Source of the DNA: Burkholderia sp. FERM BP-3421
GTDB taxonomy: Bacteria > Pseudomonadota > Gammaproteobacteria > Burkholderiales > Burkholderiaceae
Assembly: GCF_028657905.1 (NCBI RefSeq)
Contig: NZ_CP117781.1
Span: 2,728,001 to 2,792,000 of the forward strand
Reading direction: 5' to 3'
Length of the DNA stretch: 64,000 nt
Positions 16,292 to 24,871 of this stretch are shown here, one piece after another. The notes below the pieces were generated by a model that worked only from the letters and a program-made list of their open reading frames with translations, ran no database searches and was not told where the DNA came from. Within the stretch, counting starts at the first letter, position 1. Each line of letters starts with the position of its first letter. A program made the position numbers and the translations under genes.

Positions 16292-18675
16292 GGCCGGGCG
16301 TCTCCAATCAGGTCGTGGACGGCGTCGAGCAGCGCCTCGTCGTGGAAGCTGCCCTTCGCCAGGTAATAGTCTGCGCCGGCCTCGAGGCCGCGCCGCCGAT
16401 CCTCGTCGCGGTCCTTGTAGGACACGATCATCACGGGCACCGCCTTCAGCAGCGGATCGCGCTTGATCAGCGTGACGAGTTCGATGCCGTCCATCCGCGG
16501 CATGTCGATGTCGGTGACGACCAGATCGAACGCATCGCTGCGAATCGCATTCCAGCCGTCCATCCCGTCGACCGCGATCGTCACGCCGTAGCCGCGCTTT
16601 TCGAGCAGCTTGCGCTCCAGCTCGCGCACCGTCAGCGAATCGTCGACCACCAGCACGCGCTTCGCGCGCGGCGCGAGCGCGTGCTGCTCGCCGCGCCGCA
16701 CCTTGGTCAGCTGGCCGCCGCGGATCAGCTTGTCGATCGAGCGGATCAGGTCCTCTACGTCGACGATCAGCACCGGATCGCCATTTTCCAGCAAGGCGCC
16801 CGCTGCGATGTTTTGAATTTTGTGAAGACGGCCGTCGAGCGGCTGCACCACCAGCATGCGCTCGCCCAGGAACCGGTCGACCGCGACCCCGTAGGTCTCG
16901 GGCTCGCCGCCCACCACCACCACGGCGGTGCTGGGCCGGCTCGCGTCCAGCTCGCCCGCCTCCAGCAGCTGGTGCGCGGTGACGAGGCCCACCCGCCGGT
17001 CGTCGAGCGGGAAATGCTGCTGGCCCTCCAGCACGTCGATGTCCGCGCGATCGAGATCCAGCGTGCGGCGCACCTGCACGAGCGGGAACGCGTAGGGCTC
17101 GCCGCCCACCTCGACCAGCAGGCTGCGGATCACCGACAGCGTGAGCGGCAGCTGCAGCACGAAGCGCATCCCCTGCCCCGGCTCGTTGAAGATCCGCACC
17201 GCGCCGCGCACCGAGCGCACCAGTTCCTGCACCGCGTCGAGCCCGACGCCGCGCCCGGACACGTCCGTCACCCGCTCGCGCATCGAGAAGCCCGGCAGCA
17301 GCAGGAATTCGAGCAGTTCCTGGTCGGACAGCCGCGCGGCGGTGTCCTCGTCGGTCAGGTTGTGGCGCACGACCGCCGCGCGCACCGCGGCGAGGTCGGC
17401 GCCGGGGCCGTCGTCGAACACGCTGACGAGCAGCGATCCCGCGCTGTGGCGCGCCTCGAGCGTGATGCTCGCCTCGGCCGGCTTGCCGCGCGCGAGCCGC
17501 GCCTCGGGCGACTCCACGCCGTGATCGACCGCGTTGCGCAGCAGGTGGCCCAGCGGCGCGTCGAGCATGTCGAGGATGTCGCGATCGACCTGGGTCGCCT
17601 CGCCGACGACCGAGAAGCGCACCCGCTTGCCGAGCGAACGCGCGAGGTCGCGGACGATGCGCGGATAGGCGCGCGTCGCGTCGCCGAACGGGCGCATCCG
17701 GCATTGCAGCGCCTCGTCGTACATCTGCTCCGCGATGTGCGTGCCGCGCCGCTCGAAGCGGTCGAGCTCGTCGAGCCGCGCGCCGAATGCGCGCTGCAGG
17801 TCGGTGAACATCTGCCGCACGTCGTTGAGCGCGCCGTGCACGCGCGGATCGAGTTCCTCGGGCAGCGCCTCGTGGATGGTGTCGAGCGCGCGCGCCGCGT
17901 CGCGCTGCGCGCGCTTCAGGCGCAGCATCGATTCCGCGAACGGCTTGAGCCAGCGCGATTCGACCAGCGCCTCGCCGGACAGGCTCAGCAGCCGGTTCAG
18001 GCTGTCCGCGCGCACCCGCCGCATCTTGCCCGCGCGCTCGGCCTCGCGCCCCGGGTCGACGGGCGACGCGCCGGGCGGCTCGGCGTCGAACGCCGCGGAG
18101 CCGGGCGCGCCGGCCGGCGCGGGCGCGGGCGCGGGCGCGGGCTCGGACACGGGCTCGGACGCGGGCTCGGACACGGGCTCGGACACGGGCTCGGACACGG
18201 GCTCGGACACGGGCTCGGACACGGGCTCGGACACGGGCTCGGGCAACGCCGCGGCGGCCGCCCCGGGCGGCGCGGCGGCCTCCTGCCCCGCCGCATCCAG
18301 CGCGGCCGCGAAGCGCTCGATCTCGCCCCGGCTCACGGCGATCGCGTCGTGCGGATCGCCGACCCGCACCAGCAGGTCGACGCCCGCCAGCAATGCGTCG
18401 ATATGCGCGGCGCCGAGCACCCGTTCGCCATGCTGCGCGGCCACGAAGCAGTCTTCCATGCGGCCCGCGATGTCGACGCCGAGCGGCACGCCGACGATGC
18501 GCGCCGCCCCCTTCAGGGAATGGGCGGCCCGCATGCAGGCCTCGAACGCGGCCGCGTCCTGCGCGCCGTGTTCGAGCGCGAGCAGCTGCTCGGACAGCGC
18601 CTGGGTCTGGGTCCGCGTTTCCTCGCGATACAGTTCGAGCAGCGACAGCCGGCTCAGGTCGTCATCCTGGCTCAT
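16288..18675 (-). CDS. wspE: Chemosensory hybrid kinase WspE (CheA with receiver)
   Basis: A 795-residue CheA-type kinase. Hpt domain at about residues 1-115 with phospho-His in AAHSLKGAARIVG. A long linker (about 125-215) holds a run of SEPV/SEPA units and an Ala-Pro tract encoded by a 12-bp minisatellite. The dimerisation and catalytic core has LLRNAVDHGVES (N box), FDDGPG and SGRGVGLDAV. A CheW-like regulatory domain follows, then a C-terminal receiver with the Asp in VVTDIDMPRMDG. This layout is that of WspE, which phosphorylates itself, WspF and the output regulator. Both ends overlap neighbours by 4 bp (ATGA). Confidence 0.95.
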   Translation of the reverse strand: MSQDDDLSRLSLLELYREETRTQTQALSEQLLALEHGAQDAAAFEACMRAAHSLKGAARIVGVPLGVDIAGRMEDCFVAAQHGERVLGAAHIDALLAGVDLLVRVGDPHDAIAVSRGEIERFAAALDAAGQEAAAPPGAAAAALPEPVSEPVSEPVSEPVSEPVSEPVSEPASEPVSEPAPAPAPAPAGAPGSAAFDAEPPGASPVDPGREAERAGKMRRVRADSLNRLLSLSGEALVESRWLKPFAESMLRLKRAQRDAARALDTIHEALPEELDPRVHGALNDVRQMFTDLQRAFGARLDELDRFERRGTHIAEQMYDEALQCRMRPFGDATRAYPRIVRDLARSLGKRVRFSVVGEATQVDRDILDMLDAPLGHLLRNAVDHGVESPEARLARGKPAEASITLEARHSAGSLLVSVFDDGPGADLAAVRAAVVRHNLTDEDTAARLSDQELLEFLLLPGFSMRERVTDVSGRGVGLDAVQELVRSVRGAVRIFNEPGQGMRFVLQLPLTLSVIRSLLVEVGGEPYAFPLVQVRRTLDLDRADIDVLEGQQHFPLDDRRVGLVTAHQLLEAGELDASRPSTAVVVVGGEPETYGVAVDRFLGERMLVVQPLDGRLHKIQNIAAGALLENGDPVLIVDVEDLIRSIDKLIRGGQLTKVRRGEQHALAPRAKRVLVVDDSLTVRELERKLLEKRGYGVTIAVDGMDGWNAIRSDAFDLVVTDIDMPRMDGIELVTLIKRDPLLKAVPVMIVSYKDRDEDRRRGLEAGADYYLAKGSFHDEALLDAVHDLIGDARP
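18140..18243 (-). repeat. 12-bp minisatellite inside wspE linker
   Basis: Eight 12-bp units (plus-strand GGCTCGGACACG, one with GCG in place of ACG) and a partial ninth run from 18140 to 18243. They encode SEPV repeats in the Hpt-to-kinase linker. A 6-bp GGGCGC repeat encoding Pro-Ala adjoins at about 18117-18139. Units are a multiple of three, so copy-number changes lengthen or shorten the linker without frameshift. Confidence 0.9.
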
Positions 18676-19394
18676 CGCAAGCTCCGGATCAGCGAATCGA
18701 ACAGACGGTCTTCGTCGAGCAGGCCGATCGCCTTGCCGCGCCAGACGAACACGCCGCGCGCGTGGGCGACGCCCGCCCGCGACACGGTGGCGGGCACCGA
18801 CACCCATTCGGACGCGGTGAAGCGCAGCACGCCCTCGACCTCGTCGACCGGGAATACCACCGGGTCGCCCTGGTAGGCGACCACCAGCATCCGCGTAAAG
18901 CCGCCGCGCGTGTCCTGGCGGCCGGCGCTCGCATCGAGATGCAGCAGCTCGGCCAGCGACACGGCGATGCGCAGCGTGCCGCGCACGTTGACGATGCCGA
19001 GCACCGCGCGATGGCGGCGGTGCGGCAGCGAATGGATCGCGCGCGACTCGGTGATCTCGCGCAGCACGCCGGTCGGCAGCGCGAGCCACTCGTCCGCGAC
19101 GCGGAACGCGAGCACCGAATGCGCCAGCTCGGCCGCATCGCCGCGCAGGCCCGCGCCCGGCGCGGCAATCGGCTTCGCGCCCGCCGCGCCGCGCGCGGCA
19201 GCGCTCAGGTCGTCGTCCGTCAGCGGCCGGTCGAGCAGCAGCGCCGCGTGCTTCGCGAACACCGGGCAGTTCAGGCAGCGCGAGTACGCCGCGAGCCGCG
19301 GGCACGAGTGATCGCCGCCGCGCGTGCCGATGCGGTTCCAGCAATCGTCGATGTCGACTAAGGTCGCGGCGGGCTCAACGGCGTCGCGGTCCAT
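18672..19394 (-). CDS. wspD: Chemosensory coupling protein WspD (CheW-like)
   Basis: A 240-residue protein. The N-terminal ~60 residues hold a Cys-rich segment (DDCWNRIG ... SCPRLAAYSRCLNCPVF), typical of WspD and possibly metal-binding. From about residue 95 a CheW domain follows (VLAFRVADEWLALPTGVLRE, then VLGIVNVRGTLRIAVSL). It should link receptor WspA to kinase WspE, alongside WspB. The start at 19394 overlaps the wspC 3' end by 20 bp and the stop overlaps wspE by 4 bp. Confidence 0.93.
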   Translation of the reverse strand: MDRDAVEPAATLVDIDDCWNRIGTRGGDHSCPRLAAYSRCLNCPVFAKHAALLLDRPLTDDDLSAAARGAAGAKPIAAPGAGLRGDAAELAHSVLAFRVADEWLALPTGVLREITESRAIHSLPHRRHRAVLGIVNVRGTLRIAVSLAELLHLDASAGRQDTRGGFTRMLVVAYQGDPVVFPVDEVEGVLRFTASEWVSVPATVSRAGVAHARGVFVWRGKAIGLLDEDRLFDSLIRSLR

Positions 19395-20820
19395 GGTTTC
19401 CTCTTGGTGTGCCGGCGTCCGGCGGCACGTTCTGCTGCACCGCGCGACGCGCCCGCTGCATCAGCCACTCCGCGCCCGTGTGGTCGCCCGCGATGTCGAG
19501 CAGCGTGGCCAGATGCGTCAGCGCCTCGTGATGATTCGGTTCAAGATACAACGCTTTGCGGTAGAAATCCCCGGCATCCGCGGTCCGGCCCTGCGCGTCG
19601 GCGATCAGGCCGAGCAGGTAGTAGGCGTCGGCGCTCGGCCCCGCCGACTCGATGAACACCTCGACCGCCTGCTGCGCCGCGTCGAACGCGCCGGCGTCGG
19701 CCAGATCGTGCGCCGCGTCGAGCGACGCCACCGGCTTCAGCCCGTGCCCCGGCCATTCCGGCCATGCCGGCGCGACCGGCCGGGCCGGCGCGGCCGGCCT
19801 GGGCGTGCTCGGCGCCGGCCAGGCGGCGTCGGAGAACCATTCGTGCGCGGGTACGCTCGGCGGCGCCACCATCGTCGACAGCACATCGACGGGCGGCACG
19901 AACAGCGGCGGCGGCCACGCGTCGGCCCCGCCCCCGCCCTCGGGGCGGACCGCCCACACGGGCGGCGCGTCGGCGGCGGTCGCGCGCCGGAAGGCGAACG
20001 CGAGCGGAATCTTCGCGGACATCATCCCGTGCCGCATCACCACCCCCGTCTCGGCCGGCCCGACGAACACGCGCCCGTCCGGCGCGAGCCGCGCGTCGAT
20101 GCCGCGCATGGCCCGATCCTGCGCATCCTGATCGAAATAGATGAGCACATTGCGACAAAAAATGAAATCGTACTGCGTCTGGTCGCTCGCGAGCATTTCC
20201 AGCAGATTCACCTGACGAAACCGCACGCAGCGGAGCACCCGCTCGTCGAGCAGCCAGCCGTCGTCCGCCGCCGTGAAATAGCGGTCGCGGAACTCGAGCG
20301 CGTGGCCGCGAAACGAGTTCCGGCCATAGCGGCCGCGCATCGCGTGGGCGATCGCGCGCCCGCTGATGTCGATCGCATCGATCTCGAAGCGCGCCGGATC
20401 GAGGCCGGCGTCGAGCAGCGCCATCGCCGCCGAATACGGCTCCTCGCCGGTCGAGCACGGCGCGCTCAGCACCCGCAGCACCCGCTCCGGGTGCGCGAAC
20501 AGGCGCTCGCACGCGAGCCGGGCCAGCGCGACGAAAGCCTCGCGCTCGCGGAAGAACCAGGTTTCGGGCACCACGAACAGCTCGATCAGCGCGCGCCGCT
20601 CGTCGGGCGAGCTGCTCAGGAGCCGCCAGTACGCGTCGACGATCTCGTCGGACACCTGCTGCGCGCGGATCGCGGCCGGCACCGCGCGCGCGCCGTCGTA
20701 CTGGGTCGCGCCGATCCGTTCGAGCAGCGCGCGGGCCACGTAGTCGTTGCCGAGCGAGGCCGGATCGATGCCCGTCTCGCGCGACAGCCAGCTCTGGAAG
20801 CGCGGGTCGAAGACGTTCAT
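19375..20820 (-). CDS. wspC: Chemoreceptor methyltransferase WspC (CheR-TPR)
   Basis: A 481-residue protein. The CheR methyltransferase domain occupies residues ~1-275 and includes the SAM motif LSAPCSTGEEPYS and FIFCRNVLIYFD. A Pro/Ala-rich linker leads to a C-terminal TPR region (DAYYLLGLIADAQGRTADAG, then FYRKALYLEPNHHEALTHLA). CheR with TPR is the WspC architecture; it methylates WspA glutamates and counteracts WspF. ATG 20820 lies in an ATGA overlap with wspB. The linker is longer than the minimum needed. Confidence 0.95.
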   Translation of the reverse strand: MNVFDPRFQSWLSRETGIDPASLGNDYVARALLERIGATQYDGARAVPAAIRAQQVSDEIVDAYWRLLSSSPDERRALIELFVVPETWFFREREAFVALARLACERLFAHPERVLRVLSAPCSTGEEPYSAAMALLDAGLDPARFEIDAIDISGRAIAHAMRGRYGRNSFRGHALEFRDRYFTAADDGWLLDERVLRCVRFRQVNLLEMLASDQTQYDFIFCRNVLIYFDQDAQDRAMRGIDARLAPDGRVFVGPAETGVVMRHGMMSAKIPLAFAFRRATAADAPPVWAVRPEGGGGADAWPPPLFVPPVDVLSTMVAPPSVPAHEWFSDAAWPAPSTPRPAAPARPVAPAWPEWPGHGLKPVASLDAAHDLADAGAFDAAQQAVEVFIESAGPSADAYYLLGLIADAQGRTADAGDFYRKALYLEPNHHEALTHLATLLDIAGDHTGAEWLMQRARRAVQQNVPPDAGTPRGNHGPRRR

Positions 20821-21296
20821 CGGCCCCCCTCCGGCGCGGCGGGCTCGTCGAACAGCAGCGCGCGCGCCGGGCCGTCGAGCAGATGCCGCACGGCGACCCA
20901 CTGGACCACGCCGTCGGCGTCGCTCGCGACCGGCCCAAGCCAGCGCGCGTGCGGCGTCGCGATGCCCGGGTCGTGGAACGCGTCGCGCTCGATCCGGGCG
21001 GTCTGGGTCGCGCGCTCGACGATCAACCCGAGCAGACGCGCGTCGCCCGGCTCGCCGGACCCGCGATGGCGCACCAGCACCAGCCGCGTCGAGCGCAGCG
21101 CCTGCGCCGGACGGCCGAGCGCGAGCCGCGCCACGTCGATCACGGGCACCGGCACGCCGCGATGCATGAGGATGCCGGACACCCAGTCGGGCGCGCCCGG
21201 GATGGCCTTGGTGGCCGCGAGCGGCAGCACCTCGGCGATCTCGCCCGCATCGAGCGCGTAGCGGTCGCCGTTGAGTTCGAACAACAAGAAAAGCAT
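20817..21296 (-). CDS. wspB: Chemosensory coupling protein WspB (CheW-like)
   Basis: A 159-residue single CheW domain: it opens with FLLFELNGDRYALDAGEIAE and carries the core PDWVSGILMHRGVPVPVIDV. It would join WspA to WspE in the membrane array. It follows wspA by 27 bp and overlaps wspC by 4 bp, completing the A-B-C-D-E-F order known from Pseudomonas. Confidence 0.94.
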   Translation of the reverse strand: MLFLLFELNGDRYALDAGEIAEVLPLAATKAIPGAPDWVSGILMHRGVPVPVIDVARLALGRPAQALRSTRLVLVRHRGSGEPGDARLLGLIVERATQTARIERDAFHDPGIATPHARWLGPVASDADGVVQWVAVRHLLDGPARALLFDEPAAPEGGR

Positions 21297-21323
21297 GGCG
21301 GTTTCGCGGCGCTTACGCCGTCC

Positions 21324-23000
21324 TCATGCCTCGACCTTGAAGCGCGACACGCTCGTGCGCAGCTGGTTCGCGACCAGCGTGAGGTCGTCGATCGCCTGCG
21401 ACGACTGCCGCAGCGATTCGGCCGTCTGCTGCGCGGCCTCGGACAACTGCGACAGCGCCTGCGTGATCTGCTCCGCGCCGCTTGCCTGGGTCTGCATCCC
21501 TTCGTTGACCATCTGGAAGCGCGGCGCGAGCGTCTGCACCTCGGCGATGATCTGCGACAGCTGGCCGCCGACCTGCTGCACGTCGCGCATGCCGCGGCGC
21601 ACTTCCTCGGAGAATTTGTCCATCCCCATCACGCCCGCCGACACCGCCGACTGGATCTCCTTCACGGTCTGCTCGATGTCGTAGGTCGCGACGGCGGTCT
21701 GGTCCGCGAGCCGGCGGATCTCGGTCGCCACCACCGCGAAGCCGCGCCCGTACTCGCCGGCCTTCTCGGCCTCGATCGCCGCGTTCAGCGAGAGCAGGTT
21801 GGTCTGGTCCGCGACCTTGGTGATGGTCGCGACCACCTGGTTGATGTTGATCGCCTTCTCGTTGAGGATCGCGAGCTTCGCGTTGACCGAGCCGGCCGCG
21901 TCCATCACGCTGCGCATCGTCTCGCCCATCCGGGTCAGGCCGGTCTGGCTCACGCCGGCGAGCGTCGCGGACTGCTCGGCGACGCCCGACACTTCGTTCA
22001 TGGTGCGCAGCAGGTCGCGCGAGGTCGCGAAGATCTCGCGCGAGGTCGCGCCGATCTCGGTGGTGGTCGCGGCGGTCTCGTTCGCGGTCGCCTGCTGCTC
22101 GCGCGAGGTCGCGGCGATCTCGGCCACCGAGGTCGTCACCTGCAGCGACGACTGCTGCGCCTGCGCGACCAGCGCGGTCAGATCGTCCGCCATCCGGTTG
22201 AAACCCGTCTCCAGCGTGCCGAACTCGTCGCTGCGGCCGAGGTTCAGGCGCTGCGTGAGGTTGCCGGTGCGCATCACGTCGTGCACCTCGACGAGCCGCG
22301 CCATCGGCACGGTCACCGCGCGGAACAGCAGGTAGCCGAGCACCAGCGCCGACGCCAGCACCAGGCCGAGCGCGACCGCCAGCGTGATCACCGTGCCCTG
22401 CACCGATTCGCGGATCAGGCGCGCCGATTGCTCGGCGAACGCGCGGTTTTCCTGGACGAGAATGTTCGCGTTGCGGATCACCTCTTCCCAGATCGGCGTG
22501 ACCTTCGCATAGGCGGCCTCGGCGTCGGCGCGCGGGCCGCGGGTTTTCTGCACGGCGTCGTTCAGGAGCGGCAGATAGCGATCGTAGGCAGCCCGAAAGG
22601 TGTTGAAGCGCACCCGGTCGTCGTCGCGATACGTGGAGTTCTGGTAGGCGACCGACAGCTTGTCGAATTCCTCGAGCACGGCCGGCAGCTTGGCGAGATC
22701 GCGCCGCGCGGTGTCGGGATCGTGGTCGACGAAGATCGCGCGCTGCAATGCGCCGTACGATTCGTTCGCGGCGGCGCGCAGCGACGACGCGAGATACACG
22801 CCCGGCAGCGAGTCGCGCTCGATGCTGACGGCCTCCTCGTTGATCGCGTGCAGGCGCGCGTAGGACAGCGCGGCGGTCAGCACCATCAGCACGAACAGCA
22901 CGCCGAAGCTGACCAGGATCCGGTTGCCGAGCGTCAGGTGGCGACCGGTCAAGGTATTGTGAAGGCTCTCATTGCCTGCGCGAGGCGTCACGGTGGCCAT
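21324..23000 (-). CDS. wspA: Surface-sensing chemoreceptor WspA (MCP)
   Basis: A 558-residue receptor: first TM at about residues 27-48, a four-helix periplasmic domain to about 200, second TM at about 205-230 (VITLAVALGLVLASALVLGY), a HAMP domain, then the signalling domain with the tip EAEKAGEYGRGFAVVATEIR. The periplasmic region is of the 4HB type. ATG 23000 is preferred; a TTG at 23018 is in frame but no ribosome binding site decides between them. As first gene after wspHRR, 251 bp away, it may have its own promoter. In Pseudomonas WspA responds to surface contact. Confidence 0.94.
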   Translation of the reverse strand: MATVTPRAGNESLHNTLTGRHLTLGNRILVSFGVLFVLMVLTAALSYARLHAINEEAVSIERDSLPGVYLASSLRAAANESYGALQRAIFVDHDPDTARRDLAKLPAVLEEFDKLSVAYQNSTYRDDDRVRFNTFRAAYDRYLPLLNDAVQKTRGPRADAEAAYAKVTPIWEEVIRNANILVQENRAFAEQSARLIRESVQGTVITLAVALGLVLASALVLGYLLFRAVTVPMARLVEVHDVMRTGNLTQRLNLGRSDEFGTLETGFNRMADDLTALVAQAQQSSLQVTTSVAEIAATSREQQATANETAATTTEIGATSREIFATSRDLLRTMNEVSGVAEQSATLAGVSQTGLTRMGETMRSVMDAAGSVNAKLAILNEKAININQVVATITKVADQTNLLSLNAAIEAEKAGEYGRGFAVVATEIRRLADQTAVATYDIEQTVKEIQSAVSAGVMGMDKFSEEVRRGMRDVQQVGGQLSQIIAEVQTLAPRFQMVNEGMQTQASGAEQITQALSQLSEAAQQTAESLRQSSQAIDDLTLVANQLRTSVSRFKVEA

Positions 23001-23251
23001 GTTGGTTTCGGCTGTCAAGAAAAGCGTTTAAGAAAAGCGCCGGCCGGCTGGCCGGTGCCGTCGCATCGATCCGGATACTGCATGCTCAACGCCCTTCGCG
23101 GCCCCGTCGTCGCGCCGCCGGCAAGGCGGCGACGCGCGCGGAACGCATGTACTGTATACCGATCGGGACGGCGCGGGGCGCGATCTGCCCGGATCGACAA
23201 CGCGCGAGGCCGCGCCCCGGTGCACACGCGCCGGCGCGGCCGCGCGCGGGT

Positions 23252-24346
23252 TCAGGCGCCGGGCGCGTCCTTCGGCAGCTTGAGGCCCGCCATGAAGCCG
23301 CGCGTCGTGTAGCGCATCAGGATCTCCCCGCGATGCTTCGCGGCGGTCGCCCGCACGAATGCGAGCCCGAGCCCGAAGCCGCTCTTCTGCGCGCCGTTCG
23401 CGGGCGCGAGCCGCACGAACGACTCGGTCGCGGAATCGCGCTGGTCCGGGGCGATCCCCTCGCCCTCGTCCTCGACGCAGATCAGCCAGCCCGTATCGTC
23501 GTCGGCCAGCGAGCAGCGCACCTCCGAACCCGCCGGCCCGTACTTGAGCGCGTTGTCGATCAGGTTCGCGACCGCGCGCGTGAGCATCATGCGGTCGCCG
23601 ATGCACAGGCATTCGACCTCCGGCGCGTCCGCGACGACCCGGCTGCCGAGGCTGCCCGCCTTCTCCCATAGCTGGTCGACCGCGTCGAGCACGATCTCGT
23701 TGAGGCTCACGATCTCGCTCGGACGCTTCTCGGACTGCGCGCGGGTCAGGTGGATGAAGCCGTCGGCGAGCGCGAGCGCGCGCCGCGCGTGCGTCTCGAT
23801 CCGCTCCAGGATCGGCGGCACCGTGCCGTGTTCGTTGCGGTACACGTCGAGCAGCGCGAGGATCGAGGTCTGCGGCGAACGCATGTCGTGCGACAGGAAG
23901 TCGAGCACTTCGTCGCGCTGCCTCAAGGTCAGGTAGGAACTGGCGTGGTAGCGGATCCGCGCGATCAGCTCGATCGCGTCGGGCAGCTTGACGAGATAGT
24001 CGTTCGCGCCGGCGACGAACGCGGCGCGCTTGACGACCGGCTCCTCCTTCGCCGACAGCACGATGATCGGCACTTTCGCCGTCTGCGCGTCGGCGCGCCA
24101 CGCGCGCACCAGGTCGAGCCCGTCGATGTCCGGCATCACGAGATCCTGCAGGATCACGGACGGCTTGACCTCCCGCGCAACCGCCATCGCGCGCTGCGCG
24201 TCGGTGCAGACATGCAGCACGATGTCGCTCTCCGCCACGATCGAGCGGCGGATCACTTCGCCGACGAATGCCTGATCGTCGACGAGAAGGACCGAGATAT
24301 CGGATTCCATCGAATTCGACGCATTTTCCCCATTTGCTTCAATCAT
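23252..24346 (-). CDS. Receiver-histidine kinase WspHRR (takes the place of WspR)
   Basis: A 364-residue cytosolic protein. The receiver (about residues 14-140) closely resembles that of WspR: SVLLVDDQAFVGE, VILQDLVMPDIDGLDLV (phospho-Asp) and FVAGANDYLVKLPDAIELIA. Instead of a GGDEF domain it continues into a histidine kinase: H box FLSHDMRSPQTSI, N box NLIDNALKYGP, G1 VEDEGEGIAP and G2 GFGLGLAF, all intact. This matches the hybrid regulator reported with wsp genes in Burkholderia. It should receive phosphate from WspE and phosphorylate an unknown partner. Start uncertain: ATG 24346 or ATG 24310; neither has a clear Shine-Dalgarno. Confidence 0.9.
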   Translation of the reverse strand: MIEANGENASNSMESDISVLLVDDQAFVGEVIRRSIVAESDIVLHVCTDAQRAMAVAREVKPSVILQDLVMPDIDGLDLVRAWRADAQTAKVPIIVLSAKEEPVVKRAAFVAGANDYLVKLPDAIELIARIRYHASSYLTLRQRDEVLDFLSHDMRSPQTSILALLDVYRNEHGTVPPILERIETHARRALALADGFIHLTRAQSEKRPSEIVSLNEIVLDAVDQLWEKAGSLGSRVVADAPEVECLCIGDRMMLTRAVANLIDNALKYGPAGSEVRCSLADDDTGWLICVEDEGEGIAPDQRDSATESFVRLAPANGAQKSGFGLGLAFVRATAAKHRGEILMRYTTRGFMAGLKLPKDAPGA

Positions 24347-24871
24347 ATATTTACTAGCACTACTTAATCGTTGCCTTTCCGTCGAACCATGCCGCGTTTT
24401 CGCTTGCCTTGCCGGCCCATCCGTCTCGGGCCCCCCTGTTTCGGTCCAGCTGTCCGGGTTTGCCCCATTACTTCTCAAAATAGTTATAAGCACCTGATAT
24501 TAAATGAAATTAGATCAGATTGCTTATCTCAACAAGGTTCATCCCCAGAACCGGTGCGAGAATGCGCGGCACGCTGACGCGCAAGGGGGTTTCGCGTTGC
24601 ACAAAATTTGATCGAGATTGTCCGACGAATGCGCGAGATGCAAAAAAGTATCGGTCGATGGTTTCATTTTTGGTGGCGATGCGCACCCTGTCCGGCTACT
24701 TTTCGTGTTAACGATGACAGAACGATGTTCGCCCGCCATCCGGGGCGACCTCGATACGGAGACAAGCGATGATCCAGGTTCCCCGCGCCGCGCAGTCGCG
24801 CGCCGCCACCGCCGCGATGCCGGCGCGCGCCCCGCGCGCGTGACGCGCCGAACCGCGCGCGAGCCGCCTCC
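24347..24871. promoter_or_regulatory. Divergent control region between wspHRR and the polyol operon
   Basis: A 525-bp gap, notably AT-rich at about 24470-24540 compared with the flanks. It must contain promoters for wspHRR (leftward) and the AraC gene (rightward). No convincing sigma-70 pair was found. A possible 24-codon leader ORF is listed separately. Confidence 0.45.
24769..24843 (+). CDS. Possible 24-residue leader peptide before the AraC gene
   Basis: ATG 24769 follows ACGGAGACAAGCG, a good ribosome binding site whose context CGATACGGAGACA is repeated before the substrate-binding protein gene at 25933. The short frame ends at 24843, 28 bp before the AraC ATG. It encodes an Ala/Arg-rich peptide starting MIQVPRAAQSRAAT. 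It could be a leader peptide coupling translation into the regulator gene, or chance. Confidence 0.3.
   Translation: MIQVPRAAQSRAATAAMPARAPRA

Noticed and set aside
16315..18876. Long plus-strand open frame opposite wspE
   Set aside because: Antisense shadow: low-complexity Arg/His/Gly product with a Gly-His run produced by the wspE minisatellite.
23015..23227. 70-codon minus-strand frame between wspHRR and wspA
   Set aside because: No ribosome binding site and non-protein-like composition; more likely untranslated leader of wspA.
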